A stretch of 64,000 bases of DNA from Neofusicoccum parvum (taxonomy: Eukaryota; Ascomycota; Dothideomycetes; Botryosphaeriales; Botryosphaeriaceae): positions 1,364,001 through 1,428,000 of the forward strand of contig CP087207.1 in NCBI GenBank assembly GCA_020912385.1, written 5' to 3'. Made by a program: the position numbers and the translations under genes. The notes beneath the pieces were generated by a model. It did no database searches and was not told where the DNA came from. It saw only the letters and a list, made by a program, of their open reading frames with translations. This document shows positions 44,336-55,359 of the stretch, piece after piece. Positions within the stretch are counted from its first letter, which is position 1; every line of letters starts with the position of its first letter.

Positions 44336-45761
44336 CGCGAAGGGAGCGGATGGGGTCAGACTTGGATGGGGATGGAGAGGCCGCAGCCTTGGGGACGACG
44401 GCGACAACCCCGGGGGACCATCAATTGCTTAAGTGCAATCAAACTCGGCGCCGGGGCTGGACGACGGGTGCGCCGGCGATGAAATGAAGATGTGCGTATA
44501 GGCGAAGCCGGGGCCCCAAGTCGCCCACGCTTCGGGCATGGCTCCGCCAGCTCGGACCGCATTCGCGTGAGCCGGAGATAAATGTACAGCAGATTCCATC
44601 GTCTTGGTCCCCGATGGAGAATTTCCCGGCCTTATGTCCTGTCGGGAAAGCTTAGCCCGGGAGCCCCCTGGGGCCCTGCCATCCACGTGGTGGCCTGGCC
44701 GGCACTTCCGCTCAACGTCGTCATTGCCGAAAGCCGCCGTCGTCAGACCACGGAATGCTCGCCCTCTGTGCGTAAAGAGCATTCCAATCCGCTTGCCTCT
44801 CCGTCCCGTCAATGTCCTGGACTTCGCCGTCGCCCGCGCGCCACGCAGGCAACGTGTGTCCACATTTCCCTGCGCAAACTTCTGGATCTGCAGCCCGCAG
44901 CCTTGGGTCCCGCGAGATCCCACGTACTGATCAGCGTGAAAGGCCGATCGATAAAGCCAAACCGACAATCATGGACAGCCGAGACTGTAGTCATGGGCTG
45001 GAGCCAATCAGGGCGGGCGTCACAGCCGAGGAACTTGACACTCAAGGACTGCGCAACCCTTGGCGCTGCAGCTGGCGGCCACAGTGGAGCTGAATGTCCT
45101 GATTCTCTCCGAGAATTATTGGGGTGGTGGTCCTGGGAAATTGGCATCCGGAGATCTAGGAAATGCAGCCAGCTCGGCTTGTCTATGCTGTTGGCTGCAC
45201 CGGAACTCGCACGCACGTGAGCAGTGGGAGTGTGAACACTCCGCTCTGGGCGAATGTGTATGCAAGATGGCGTGGTGGCTCGGCTTGAGTGATGTGCGCG
45301 GAACCGTCCCGTCCCGACCAATCCATGCACGCGCTCTAAACACCACCAGAAAAAAAGGTCAGCGTTGAGCGCTTAAGTCGGAATACGAGACGGAGCAGGG
45401 GTTGAAAGCTCACCACACAGCTTGTACACCCTCGCTCGGTGCTGAGATCAGCTTACTGTGCCTACGACGCGGCACTGCGTTGGATTTGCCCGCAAATCTA
45501 CTCATTGAGCACGGCTGATGTACTCTTGACTCTGGAGTATGGCCATTTCTGGCAAGCTTGGCAGTTGGACTGCCCTTGTCGAATTTTCTGACGCTATCGG
45601 AAGGTGCTCTGAGCTACTGACCAGGGAACGCATTTAGAGATATGTGCAGCTTGATGTGTCAAGACTGGAGGACCTCACTGGAGCAGGAGGAAAAGCGTAT
45701 CATTGCAGTCTGCAGTGGTAAGGCCTGAAGCTCAATTCTGAGAAGTGGCAATCTGATCTGG
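44336..45761. other. Intergenic region
   Basis: No gene is supported in these 1.4 kb. Short open frames on both strands lack domains and splice signals. The hydrolase promoter is probably in the left part. Confidence 0.45.
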
Positions 45762-46389
45762 CTACATGACCAAAGGAGTACTCTTTAGGTCTCGCGGGCC
45801 AATGTTTGGCCGTTTCAGAATGGACTGCGCTGAATCTCCCCTTCCAAGCTTCTCAATGACTTCCTCGGGATCGAAGTCCACCCCAATTGGGTTCTCCTCA
45901 AAGTCGCCGCTACGCATGTAGACCGTGGCTTCCTCGGCGGAATCGAAGGCGTCCACCTGCGTTTCAAGATGGTTGCCGTCTGGATCTTTGTAGTACATGC
46001 TGAACGTCACTCCGTGATTGACATTCCAAAAAGGCTCGATGCCAAGCTTCTTCCGCTGGCTGTAAGCTGCCAGCAGGTCTTTGAGCGAGGCGAAGGTGAA
46101 GGCGATGTGCTGAAGAGGGTGATTAGAAAATGCGAGCCATTGTGACGATTAGTCTCACCTCCAAGCCCGACGTCTTGGCATCCTTTGGGCCGATGTTGGG
46201 AATGGCGGCAATTGCTACGCGGTGGTGCTCTTCGTCATATGTGATGAACGAGAGAAAGTCATTTTCGTGCGATGCTTGGCCTCCCAGGAAGGTCTTGTAG
46301 AAGTCCACCATTTTGGAGAACGTCTCCGGACGTGTACGCAGAACGACATGGGCGAGCTTTACGGGGGACGTGACTTTGATGTCGGCCAT
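45762..46389 (-). CDS. VOC-superfamily (extradiol dioxygenase/glyoxalase-like) protein
   Basis: Two exons on the minus strand (46159-46389, 45762-46109; 49-nt intron) give 192 residues. The protein has the paired beta-alpha-beta-beta-beta units of the vicinal oxygen chelate fold: LAHVVLRTRPETFSKMVDFY at the start, HIAFTFASLKDLLAAY mid-way, and YYKDPDGNHLETQVD near the end. Likely metal ligands are His in LAHVVLRT, His in GLEHIAFTF and Glu in GNHLETQ, so a metal-dependent ring-cleaving or isomerising activity is possible. Fungal homologues are often annotated as biphenyl-2,3-diol dioxygenase on similarity only. It lies about 400 bp downstream of the STAND gene on the same strand. Confidence 0.85.
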
Positions 46390-46785
46390 GGTGTGGATTG
46401 ATCTTGGTGGAATCTGGAAGTCTCTTTGTTCGGGGCAGTGAGCAGCTATTAATTGCATGCGATGGCTCGGAGCTCCCCCGCTCGCCTTCCTCAAACCCCG
46501 AGCCAATTACGCTCTGATCCGCTCGCGGCTTATGTGAGATGACGCACGTCCATCCAAGCTGCCGTGATGGTTTCTGGAAAGCATGTGCAGCCCATCAAAT
46601 ACACGGCACATCTGAGGGAAGGAAGAAGCAACATCCGCCAGCGCTTGACAGCACCCCGGAGAGTTCTGTGGGGTTCGGACGCTCTTTGAGAATAATCACT
46701 GTGGATTAATCGAACCAGAAGTCCTTGGCTCCTGACCAGCGTGCACAAGAGGAACCCAGAATGCCCCGCACCTTCCGCTGACCGT
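46390..46785. other. Intergenic region between VOC gene and STAND gene
   Basis: About 400 bases with no gene. It must hold the VOC promoter and the 3' end of the STAND transcript. Confidence 0.5.
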
Positions 46786-49700
46786 CTACAAAATATCTAC
46801 AATGTCCACCTCCTTGCCCCAGAACACCTCCCACGCTCCCGCCCACCTTTCCTGCACTTGCTTGAGCCACTCACCAAATTCAATCTTCTCATCAGCGATG
46901 ATGACCGCTCCGTCCTTAACCTCCTTCCATCCATCCGGTGCATGCTTCACATAATGGTGGTCCTTTCCGCAGTAGGTGCGCCAGTCAGTGACAGGCTCAC
47001 CCTGGCTCCAGCTTATGCGCTTATTATAACAGTCAGCGCAGAGATCCTCATCAGTGCAGATGATGCAGGTGTATATGGGGCCTTGATGGGGGCTTGAGAA
47101 TTCCTTGGAGCAGCCATTGCACGATATGGAGCATTCTGTGTGAGGATTAGCCAGTGATGTTCTCAAGCGGGCATCTCGTTATAACTGACCGGGATCAATG
47201 TCGGCGTCGAGTGAAACGTCGTCTGTGGACGGCTTGTCCGCCGCCGCGAGACCCTCTCCGGTTGGTGGATCGCCACCTACGCGGCCATCTTGCTTGAAGG
47301 CATCTTTTTGCTCCGAGGTGGTGGAAGAATCTGGTTGGGTCGTCTCTGCGCCCGCTTCGCCAGCTTCTTCACCGTCCGATGCTTCGGATGCGCTGTCGTT
47401 CGCCTGCTCCTTGAACTCCGGATTGAGATAGTAGAACTGACTGGAAAGCGCAATCTGGGCGTCTTTCTCCAGGCCAGGAAGACAGGCCAGCAGCTTGCCG
47501 AAGAAACGAATGGTCAAAGAGTCATTCCAGCCTTCTGCATCCGTAAGGCCTTCAATGCAAGCGTCAAAGGACTTGTTGAGAATCGACTGGAATTCCAGCA
47601 GCGGCCCCATTTTTCGTACCATTAAAGCTGCCGGGATTGCAGTGTTCGACACGTGTGGGTTGAAGTCGGCTCCGAGAAGGTAGTCAGGCGGGAACGCCAG
47701 CTTCTTCATCTCCTCCAGGATACTCGCCTTCTCCGACGAGTCGACATTGGAACGGAATTGCTCCATCAGGAGTTCGGCCAGGTGGGATCTGGTGGACAGG
47801 AGAGTATACTCCTCCATGGCCTCGCCTTTCGAGCTACTCTCCATGACCTGCTCCAACAGCTCTCTTGCCTTCCCCCGGTCCCCAATGACTCGATAGTAGT
47901 AGTCTGCCAATTCGTACCTCAAGCCAACGTCCCTGCTGAAGAGCTGATACGCCAGCTTGAGTAGACGTTGGTAAGTCTCGACCACGAGGTCCTGCTTGCC
48001 ACTCTTCGCAGCGGCACGTTGGAACACTTCATGGTTGTCCTTGTTGTTGTAGCTTGACAGCCAGTAAAGCTTGTCCTTGTCCCGGAAACCGCTGAAGAGC
48101 TCGACGAGCCTATCGTGCTGCTCTTTCTCATCCAGCTTGTCGGTGATACCACCGAAATAGAAGTAAGAGAAACTGTCCTCAGGAAGGAGAGGGACGGCTC
48201 GCTCGTTGACCACGGTGATGGCCGCTTCGACGTCGTCTTCGAGCAGCGCACATTTTGCCAAGTTGGAGAATCCGTTTGCCAGGTATGCCTTTGTTTCTTT
48301 CTCTTCGCACCGTGGTCCCAGCTGGGGGAACAGGTCTGCCTCGGCGTTGACTGCTTCTCGGGCTTCTTTGATGTACGCCGATTTCTTTTCCTCGTCATCT
48401 TCCTGCTCGGCCAAGTGGATGGCTGCATCCGCGACGCTCCCTAGGGCTTGGAATTGTTCAAACACCGAGGAGGGATTCTCCAGGGACATCCTGCATTCCT
48501 CGAGTGCAGCCTCGTAGTGGTCGAACCACTTCAGGACGAGACCAATTCCCCTGTGGGCGTAGCTGGTCTTTTCCAGATCTGGGAAGGCATTCGCGATCAA
48601 AAGAACCTGTTCTGCAGTCGGATCTTCACCCATTTCCTCGATCTCCTCTTTGCGGAAGTTCGTCTGTGTTTAAGAAATCAGTGTTTACCCTTCCTCAAGT
48701 GCGTTGGAAGCCCGGGAGTTCTCACCAGCTTCAAGGCATGTTTTGCAAACTGGAACGACTTCCAAGCCTCCCATCGGAACGTGGCATGGTTGTACCAATT
48801 GAAGACGTGGCCCCTAGCTATCCCCTCCATGAATTTGGAGGGATCTTCACGAAGGGCAGTAACCCACCCGACAGTCTCGGGCGTCCAGGCGCCATGTGGC
48901 AAGCCGGTGACCCTTTTGATCCAGCCGTCTACCGTACTGAACGTGTGCTCGCGAAGATCGCTGGCATCCCCAAAAATCCCAAGGCTCGTGGCGTTCTCCT
49001 CAATCTTTTCGAGAGCTCGTCCCTTGTTTGTCATGATGGCGGCCAGGCTTTCAACGACACACTTGGCCTCCTCATCGCTCGCAGCGTCCACCTGGATGTC
49101 CAGGAAATGTTGGATCCAGAAATCGGCCGCGTAGTTTTTCAGCTTGCTGATGGCAGCATCGTTTTCGATGTCCGTGGTTAGGACGGTTGCAATGGTTTGA
49201 AAAATGGTGAGGTGCGCTGACGAGGGAGAACTCCTCAGACCCTTTCCATCGACAATGGCTTCGCGGAAGTACTGCCGTAGAGCCCTCTCTTGGAACCGCA
49301 GTGGGGCGGAGGTGTTGGAGTCGGCGGCCGCATCGTCGTTCAGCCCTTCGTCCGCAGTCTCTGAAGGATCGCTGCCACTCTCGTCAGACGAACCTTCGTC
49401 CTCGGAGCTGATCTGCGCAAGTCGGAGAAGTCTGCAGGGTTTTCAGCACGGCGGAGACTGGATCAGCGGACGGGCAGGCTACCTGGCGGATCTTCCATCG
49501 ATTTCTTCCTCGATGCTCAGCTTCGCATCCTCGTTGACCAGGGCGACGAGGTTGGACGCCTCTCCGAGCGTGAGTGGCCTCTTCGAATAAGCCAGCCAGG
49601 CAAACAGCCGCTTCAGCGAGGCAAACTCGTCATCGCCGCGGCCCTTCTGGCACTCAGCTAGCAGCAGGCTGTAGAGGCCGGACAAACTGTCTGGCAGCTT

Positions 49701-51844
49701 CTCTAGCTCTTTGAGAATGACAGCTTCTCTGCCGAGTGAATTCAGCCGCCTTAGGACATGCTCGACGTAGAGCACACCTGTTTCCGAGTCAGCGGCGTTC
49801 TCCCACTTGGTGCGCTCCGAGCTTACTATCGGCCTTTTGCTGAAGTTTGAAAGCAATCCGCTTCCGCACCGGCAGTCGCAGCCTTCGGAGCCTCGTCAGG
49901 GACTTGATCCTCGCTCGAATGATCTGTCTGACGTCTTTTTTGAGATGCTCAATTGTCAGTGGAAGAGAAGCCGGTTCCATTTCCTTGACGCCTTCCAAAC
50001 CTGGGCCGCTCGTAAGCAGGACTCTGATCTGAAGACCGTCCTTCTTGATCTGCTTGAACAGGTCCAACAGCTTCTTGCGGTCGTCTCCGTCGGCCTCGTC
50101 GAGGCCGTCAACGACAACGAACAGCCTTGTCTCCGATGAATTGGGGAATTTGGAGGCGAAGAGCCTCTCCCAGAGCAGGGTTCCATCGTCGTCCCGAAGC
50201 TGGTCTTCAATCTTCTTGACCTCGGTGGCCACTTCCTCGCGGTATTTGATGTCGGATTCAGCCACCTGGGCTGCGACCGACCTCAGGAGGTTGACGGTCG
50301 AGCGCAGCTCCTCGTGTTCTTCTTTGAAAAAGAAAGACGCCACGGTGCTCTTGTAGAGGTGGCGCTGCTGGCGGAGGTCGTCAACTGCGAAGCATGCCAG
50401 GCTGGATTTGCCCAGCCCGCGGTCGCCAGTGACCCAAAGCAGTGGCTCCTCGTCGCCACCGGCAAACTTCTGGTACGCCTCATTCTCGGGGAGCCACCGG
50501 AAGGTTCCTTCCACAAAGGAGTGGCGAATTTCCGCGACCGCGTATTCCATGGTCGGATTCGCTGTTGTTTGCAGCGCCGCCTTTACTTGTGCCAGAGCTG
50601 CCGAGCGTCTTGCACCCGCGTCCCTGCTCTTTCTACCCTTCTCTCCCTTTCCTGGCTCCTGATCGGCCTTGTCCCTGTCTGATTGGGTGTATGCCTTAAA
50701 GAGCATCCCAAGGCCTTTCTGGAGCTCGTTGTGGTGCTTGTCCTGCGTCACGCTCATCTGCTTGGTAACCTCGAAGTGCTCTTGACTCAGCTGTGCGTGC
50801 TCCTTCACAACTGCACTTGTTTCCTGCTGGCTGGCAAGCACCTGGCGGGTCACGGTCAGATTCTCATTCACGGCGCTTCCGATGCTTGTGACGGATCTGT
50901 GCGTCTCGATCGTCTGTCCGAGCGTGGCGAACATTGTAGCGGACTCCAGCCGCTGGATGTTGGTGTTGAGGCCATCCAAAGCACCCTTGAGCTTTTCGTC
51001 AGTGCCCTTCCAGAGAGCCTTGGCCCACTTCACTGTTTGCAGATGCTCGATTAGCCGGGAGCCGTTACCGGAGACCGAGGCTCACTGACGGAAGCGCCCC
51101 TCCTTCGCATACTTGGTCGCGATTGACGAGAGGGCAAGGATGGAGCTGAACACCCGCATCAAAATGGTCTGGTAAGCCTTCACGGTGGGAATCTTGGACT
51201 CGATTATGGAGATGCGCTCAAGAAACGAGTGTTGTATGTCAAAGAATGTCATGATCACTGCGCTGCCGTTAGCTCCGGCGCGCTCAGCATTCGCGCATGC
51301 GGTGGGCGGTGTGTGCTTCTGGGCATGCTCACCGTCATAGTCGGCTGACACGTCCTTGGATGCCTGTTCCAATTAGGCCAGCCCCTTGAGAAGACAAAGA
51401 GGAACTCTCACTTTCATGACCCCTAATGAGGTTGGCGGTCAGATCAAGTACGTCCCGCAATTCCGGATGGCAGACCTACATGTGAATGCCGTCAAGATGG
51501 TCCCAGCCGGCGGGAACGACTGTCAAACCATCAGTGACATGGCTGCAAACCATGGCCAACGAACTCACTGCACTCGCAGCAGCAGAAATTTGTTTCGCTG
51601 CCGACATGATCAAGTCCGAATTTTTGCTGACCAAGTGTCGGAGCTTGTCCGTCGTTTGCCCATTGTGCCGGAACTTGCTGAACCTGCTAAGCTCCTCCTC
51701 CTGCTCTCTGAGCAGGGCATCCGTATTGTTCAGGTGCCTGAATTGCTTGATATCTCGTTCGGTGGTTCTGCAGTAGTCCTCGATGGCCTTCGTCCACAAA
51801 TCCCCGATGTCAGATGTGTCTCCGCTGAGCTCTGAGAAAGTCAT
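46786..51844 (-). CDS. NLR-like STAND protein: Goodbye-NACHT-helical repeats-ZZ finger
   Basis: This looks like a fungal NOD-like receptor, the class used for non-self and heterokaryon recognition. Ten minus-strand exons (51569-51844, 51480-51519, 51412-51422, 51333-51363, 51090-51257, 49827-51032, 49483-49777, 48726-49431, 47190-48663, 46786-47135) give 1,518 residues in one frame. The N-terminal 180 residues match the Goodbye-type domain (SFPPAGTILTAFT, ASKDVSADYD, SFLERISIIE). After a coiled linker comes a NACHT ATPase with Walker A GDRGLGKS at 378-385 and Walker B VVVDGLDEAD near 481-490, and then the FAWLAYSKRPLTLGEASNLV winged-helix region. Residues about 880-1350 are alpha-helical, TPR-like, ending in an acidic Ser-rich stretch. 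Residues 1403-1460 form a ZZ-type zinc finger (C1404, C1408, C1411, C1426, C1429, C1435, C1438, HH in DHHYV). The third exon is only 11 nt. Confidence 0.85.
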
Positions 51845-52515
51845 TCTGTGTTAGGACGGGAATGGATAAACGAAGACCGCAATTAATCGAGCCTGAAATT
51901 GATGCGGCACTGGGCCTTCTTAAGTGCTCCGGCGAAGTTGGGTTGGCCAAGATCCGCCCCCAGCCATCACATAATCCGGGAGCTGAGAGTTTGTCCAGCT
52001 CACCGCTCGGGGCCCGTGATAGGCCGAAACATGAGGCTCCAAAGGCCACCATACCACAGTAGTCATGGGTGTGGCGTACACGGCTAGCGGAGCCATACCT
52101 GTTGCGGGATGGGATCTGGCCCCCAAGTCTGACATGCAGCACCGTGGCTTAATGATCCTTCACAAACCAAGACAAATAAACAGCGCTCGCCTCCGCATCT
52201 CGCCAATTGCACAACCTCTAATCTTACTGCACTTTCTGCTTGTAGTCAAATGGGAAATATGCGCCGAAGGCACTGTCAAACTGGCTGACGCTCGGGTTTC
52301 GCACGAAGGATGGGGGCGAAAGCGTGTGCGGCTAGCCAGTAAGCTCCTTGCAGCCCCGCCTTGGTCAGAAGACTCCAAGTAGAGGCGTACACAGGCCACA
52401 CAGTGCGGCAGGCCCCTTGCACTACGTGACCATGGTGGTTGACAAAGACACGAAGGGCTGGTAGTTTCTCTTTATGTGGCGAAGGTGGCTCCGCGCTAAC
52501 TCTTTTCAGAAGCTG
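51845..52515. other. Intergenic region upstream of the STAND gene
   Basis: These 670 bases hold the STAND promoter and the 3' end of the neighbouring gene. No TATA box or gene is evident. Confidence 0.5.
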
Positions 52516-53536
52516 TTAACAGCCTGTGGCTTTCCGGCAGTCTTGGATTCCAATGCCGCTCCTACGACCGCACTCTCCCCCAGCTCCCAGAATCTCAGCC
52601 CCATCGTTTTTAGTTGTTCTGCATGCTTTGGTGTACATCAGTGCTTTCCGAGACACGGGGGAACAGAGGAGTACGAACAAAGTCCAGCGGGCCTCCTCCG
52701 CCTCCTCCGGCAGGTCCCTCCACGTCTGGTGAAGGTCGCTGGCGCCCCTCCACAGATTCCGCAGTGCATCCTCCCACGTGTCTCCGCGGAACCTCACGGA
52801 TACCGCCTCCGTGTCTTCGGCCGACCAGGCCCTGATATTGGCTGTGAACTCCCTCTGCCGGATGGTTTCGTTGCTGCGGAACGTCTCTCCGGCCGAGATG
52901 TGATGGGAAACAAACTCGGGGAACATCTCGCGGAAGAGGCCTGTAGGAGCATGGGGTTTAGTGCTGCTTTTCAGCATGGTGTGGTGGAGAGCAACCTACC
53001 CGTGATGCCGCTCATGATGCCCTCAGGCGTCACCGCTTGAGGCTGGTGATCACGCAGAGCTTGGAGGAGACGATACAGTGCATTGGTGCCGCTGCTGCCC
53101 CAAGCCCTCTGCAAGATGCCGCCGGAGAGCTCTGCACGGGCAACGAACCCCTCCTCCTCTTCATGAACACCGATGTCGATGTCTTGGTTGCGTCCTGGGA
53201 ACATGGTATGCATTAAACCTGGAAATGTACTCAGCGGCTCTTTGAATATAAAGGAATAAGCCAGGATATACCAAATGCATCGCTGAGGATGAGTCCGAAG
53301 GTCTCGTCACTCTGGTTGATGGAAGGAAGGTTGACGGTAGCAGGAGCCGGATCAGCCAGACCGGGAGCAACGTGCGAAGGGGGACCGACAGGACCGCCGG
53401 CCGCGAGAAGGTCATTGTCATCATCGAGATCGACGCGCGAGATGTCGAGCTGCTCCTCAATAGGAAGAGCCAAGTTGTCAGGGGAGTTCTGGGGGTCAGC
53501 TGAGGGCGGAGAGGTGAAGTCGGTTCGAAGAGGCAT
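52516..53536 (-). CDS. Unrecognised 302-residue protein beside the STAND gene
   Basis: I do not recognise a family. Three minus-strand exons (53272-53536, 53000-53218, 52516-52940; introns 53 and 59 nt) join in frame and give 302 residues from MPLRTDFTSPPSADPQNSP. The N-terminal 80 residues are Pro/Asp-rich and probably disordered. The middle (FGLMHTMFPGRNQDIDIGVH, ELSGGILQRAWGSSGTNALY) and the C-terminal half (REMFPEFVSHHISAGETFRS, REFTANIRAWSAEDTEAVSV, LHQTWRDLPEEAEEARWTLF) look globular and mixed helical. No signal peptide, membrane helix or metal motif is seen. A TATA box 80 bp upstream and regular introns argue for a real gene. It is transcribed in the same direction as the STAND gene, 670 bp away; a functional link is only a guess. 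Confidence 0.7.
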
Positions 53537-55359
53537 GGTTCGCAACTGAAATCTGGCGCGAAGAGGTGAAGAAGCAAAGGGAAGAAGAGTACATGAGCAA
53601 AAGTTTTAAAGTCCTTTTATAACCAGCACCTACAAACGCAGGGGCCACAATAACTATTTGCCGTCAATCCAGCACTTTCACGCGCTTATATTGTCTGCTC
53701 TATTGTTACAGTAGAGAAAGCCACCTCCCGCAGCATTATGAAGAATCAAATTGTCTGCAAAAGCGGAAAATTGGGCAACACCAGTACCTATTTTTCACTT
53801 TGGTAAGAAAGCACGCCAGAGGCCACAGACTGGACGCTACTGGCTGACGTCAACTTTCCAGAACGCGCACGAAATCGACTTCCAGCTCACACGGCCAGAG
53901 ACAAATGAATGTCCCACTGAGCTTGCTTACATCACCGTCACAGGCGTTACAGCAAACTGCCGTGACACTGGAGATAGCAGATCACTCCCTGCAGCAACAC
54001 ACCATCGAAATGCCACCGCAGCAGTGCTCGCCCGGGTTTGGCCACCTGTCCTGGCATTCAACCCTTCCCTGCCACAGCGCTGCGCTCGACACCGCCTCCA
54101 CGCCACGGTATTAATTCAGGCTTAAGCCTCACCTCGAGCCGGAGCATCTTTCGTTCGTGCATGTGCTTCAACCACAGGGACCAAGGGTCTGGAAGCCCAA
54201 CTACAAATGCTAGGCTCTACTGAACCACCCGCGACCCAGCGGACGATAGGGCGCACCGTAAAGCCGGGGCTGAGCGTGCCTCCTGCGGATAGCAGACAAG
54301 AAAGATGCGCGGGCGGGCACCTAAGCCTACACCATGGTCGGGCAGGACCGGATATCGAGCTGCGTCAAAGATATTGCGGCGGTGGTGAATCCCGGACCGC
54401 CTCGCGCGCCATAAAATGCGGGGCCGCATGCGAGTCCTGAAGCGCGGAGCTCTTTCTCGAAGGCATGGTGTGGTAGGTGGGAGCTTCGTGGGGCCACGGA
54501 GCCGTCAAGCCAACCCGCGCGCCCTCGGCCCAGCCTCCGGTGCGTGCGGCTCCCGTCCGGACCGGAAATAGCAGCAGCTCACTCGCGTGGCGACGCGGGC
54601 GCAGACCGAAGCGGGTGCGTGGAGGCAGGTAGAATAGGTGCCTGTGCCGGCGGGTAGCTCGTGTGTCTCCGGATCTGCGAATGGTGCTGCAGGCGGCGCG
54701 TGGCACGTGGCAGAAGGACGTGAAAGCGCCGCGGTAGCAAGCACGCCCGGGGCAGTGTTTTGCGAGACGTGTAGCGTCTCGGTGCGGGAAAGGTGGGCGG
54801 GTGGTCAAAGCACATGTCGCACCTCCAGAGAGCCTCACGCGAGCGCACACCTCTCTTCTGCCCGGAAACGCCGCCGCACGGCTCAGAGTAAAACATCCGC
54901 CTCTCGTTTGGACATGGCCTGGTCGGTGGAGACGTGTCCTGGCCGCAGCGGCTATTTCTGGCCGCAGCCCGTATCGTTGGTCAGACGGCGATGCGGTGGC
55001 AGTGGGCGGCGGCTATGGTGCGAGCTCGCGATGAGGGTGGAAGTGCGTCAGGACGCGATCTTGTCCACGAGTAGGAGTATCTCCGGGACGATGAGGTGAT
55101 GGCCATGGATCGAGACTAATCACGATGTGCGGCGATCAGAAATGCGATGAGTCCAGACGTTGAAGATCCGATAATCAAGAACGGAGGCCGACGTGAACAG
55201 GTGCGTGCTCCGCATGCAAGAAAGACTCTCCCATTGGATATAGAAACGACCCCTGCTTTTACAATACCAGCTCGAATTGCTCCCTGACTCTTGAAACAGA
55301 ATTTTGACACGCATACCCAAAGAACTCGAAAGGGAAATGTGCCTACCCTTCATCAAATT
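53537..55359. other. Intergenic region
   Basis: No gene is supported in these 1.8 kb between the unrecognised gene and the homoaconitase stop. Open frames at 54,200-55,100 on both strands have no recognisable domains and GC-rich composition that readily leaves frames open. Confidence 0.45.
53615..53621 (-). promoter_or_regulatory. TATA box of the 302-residue gene
   Basis: TATAAAA on the minus strand lies about 80 bp upstream of the ATG at 53,536, a typical distance. Confidence 0.55.

Noticed and set aside
54365..54850. 161-codon minus-strand open frame
   Set aside because: Arg/His-rich, no domain, and overlapping frames on both strands are equally open.
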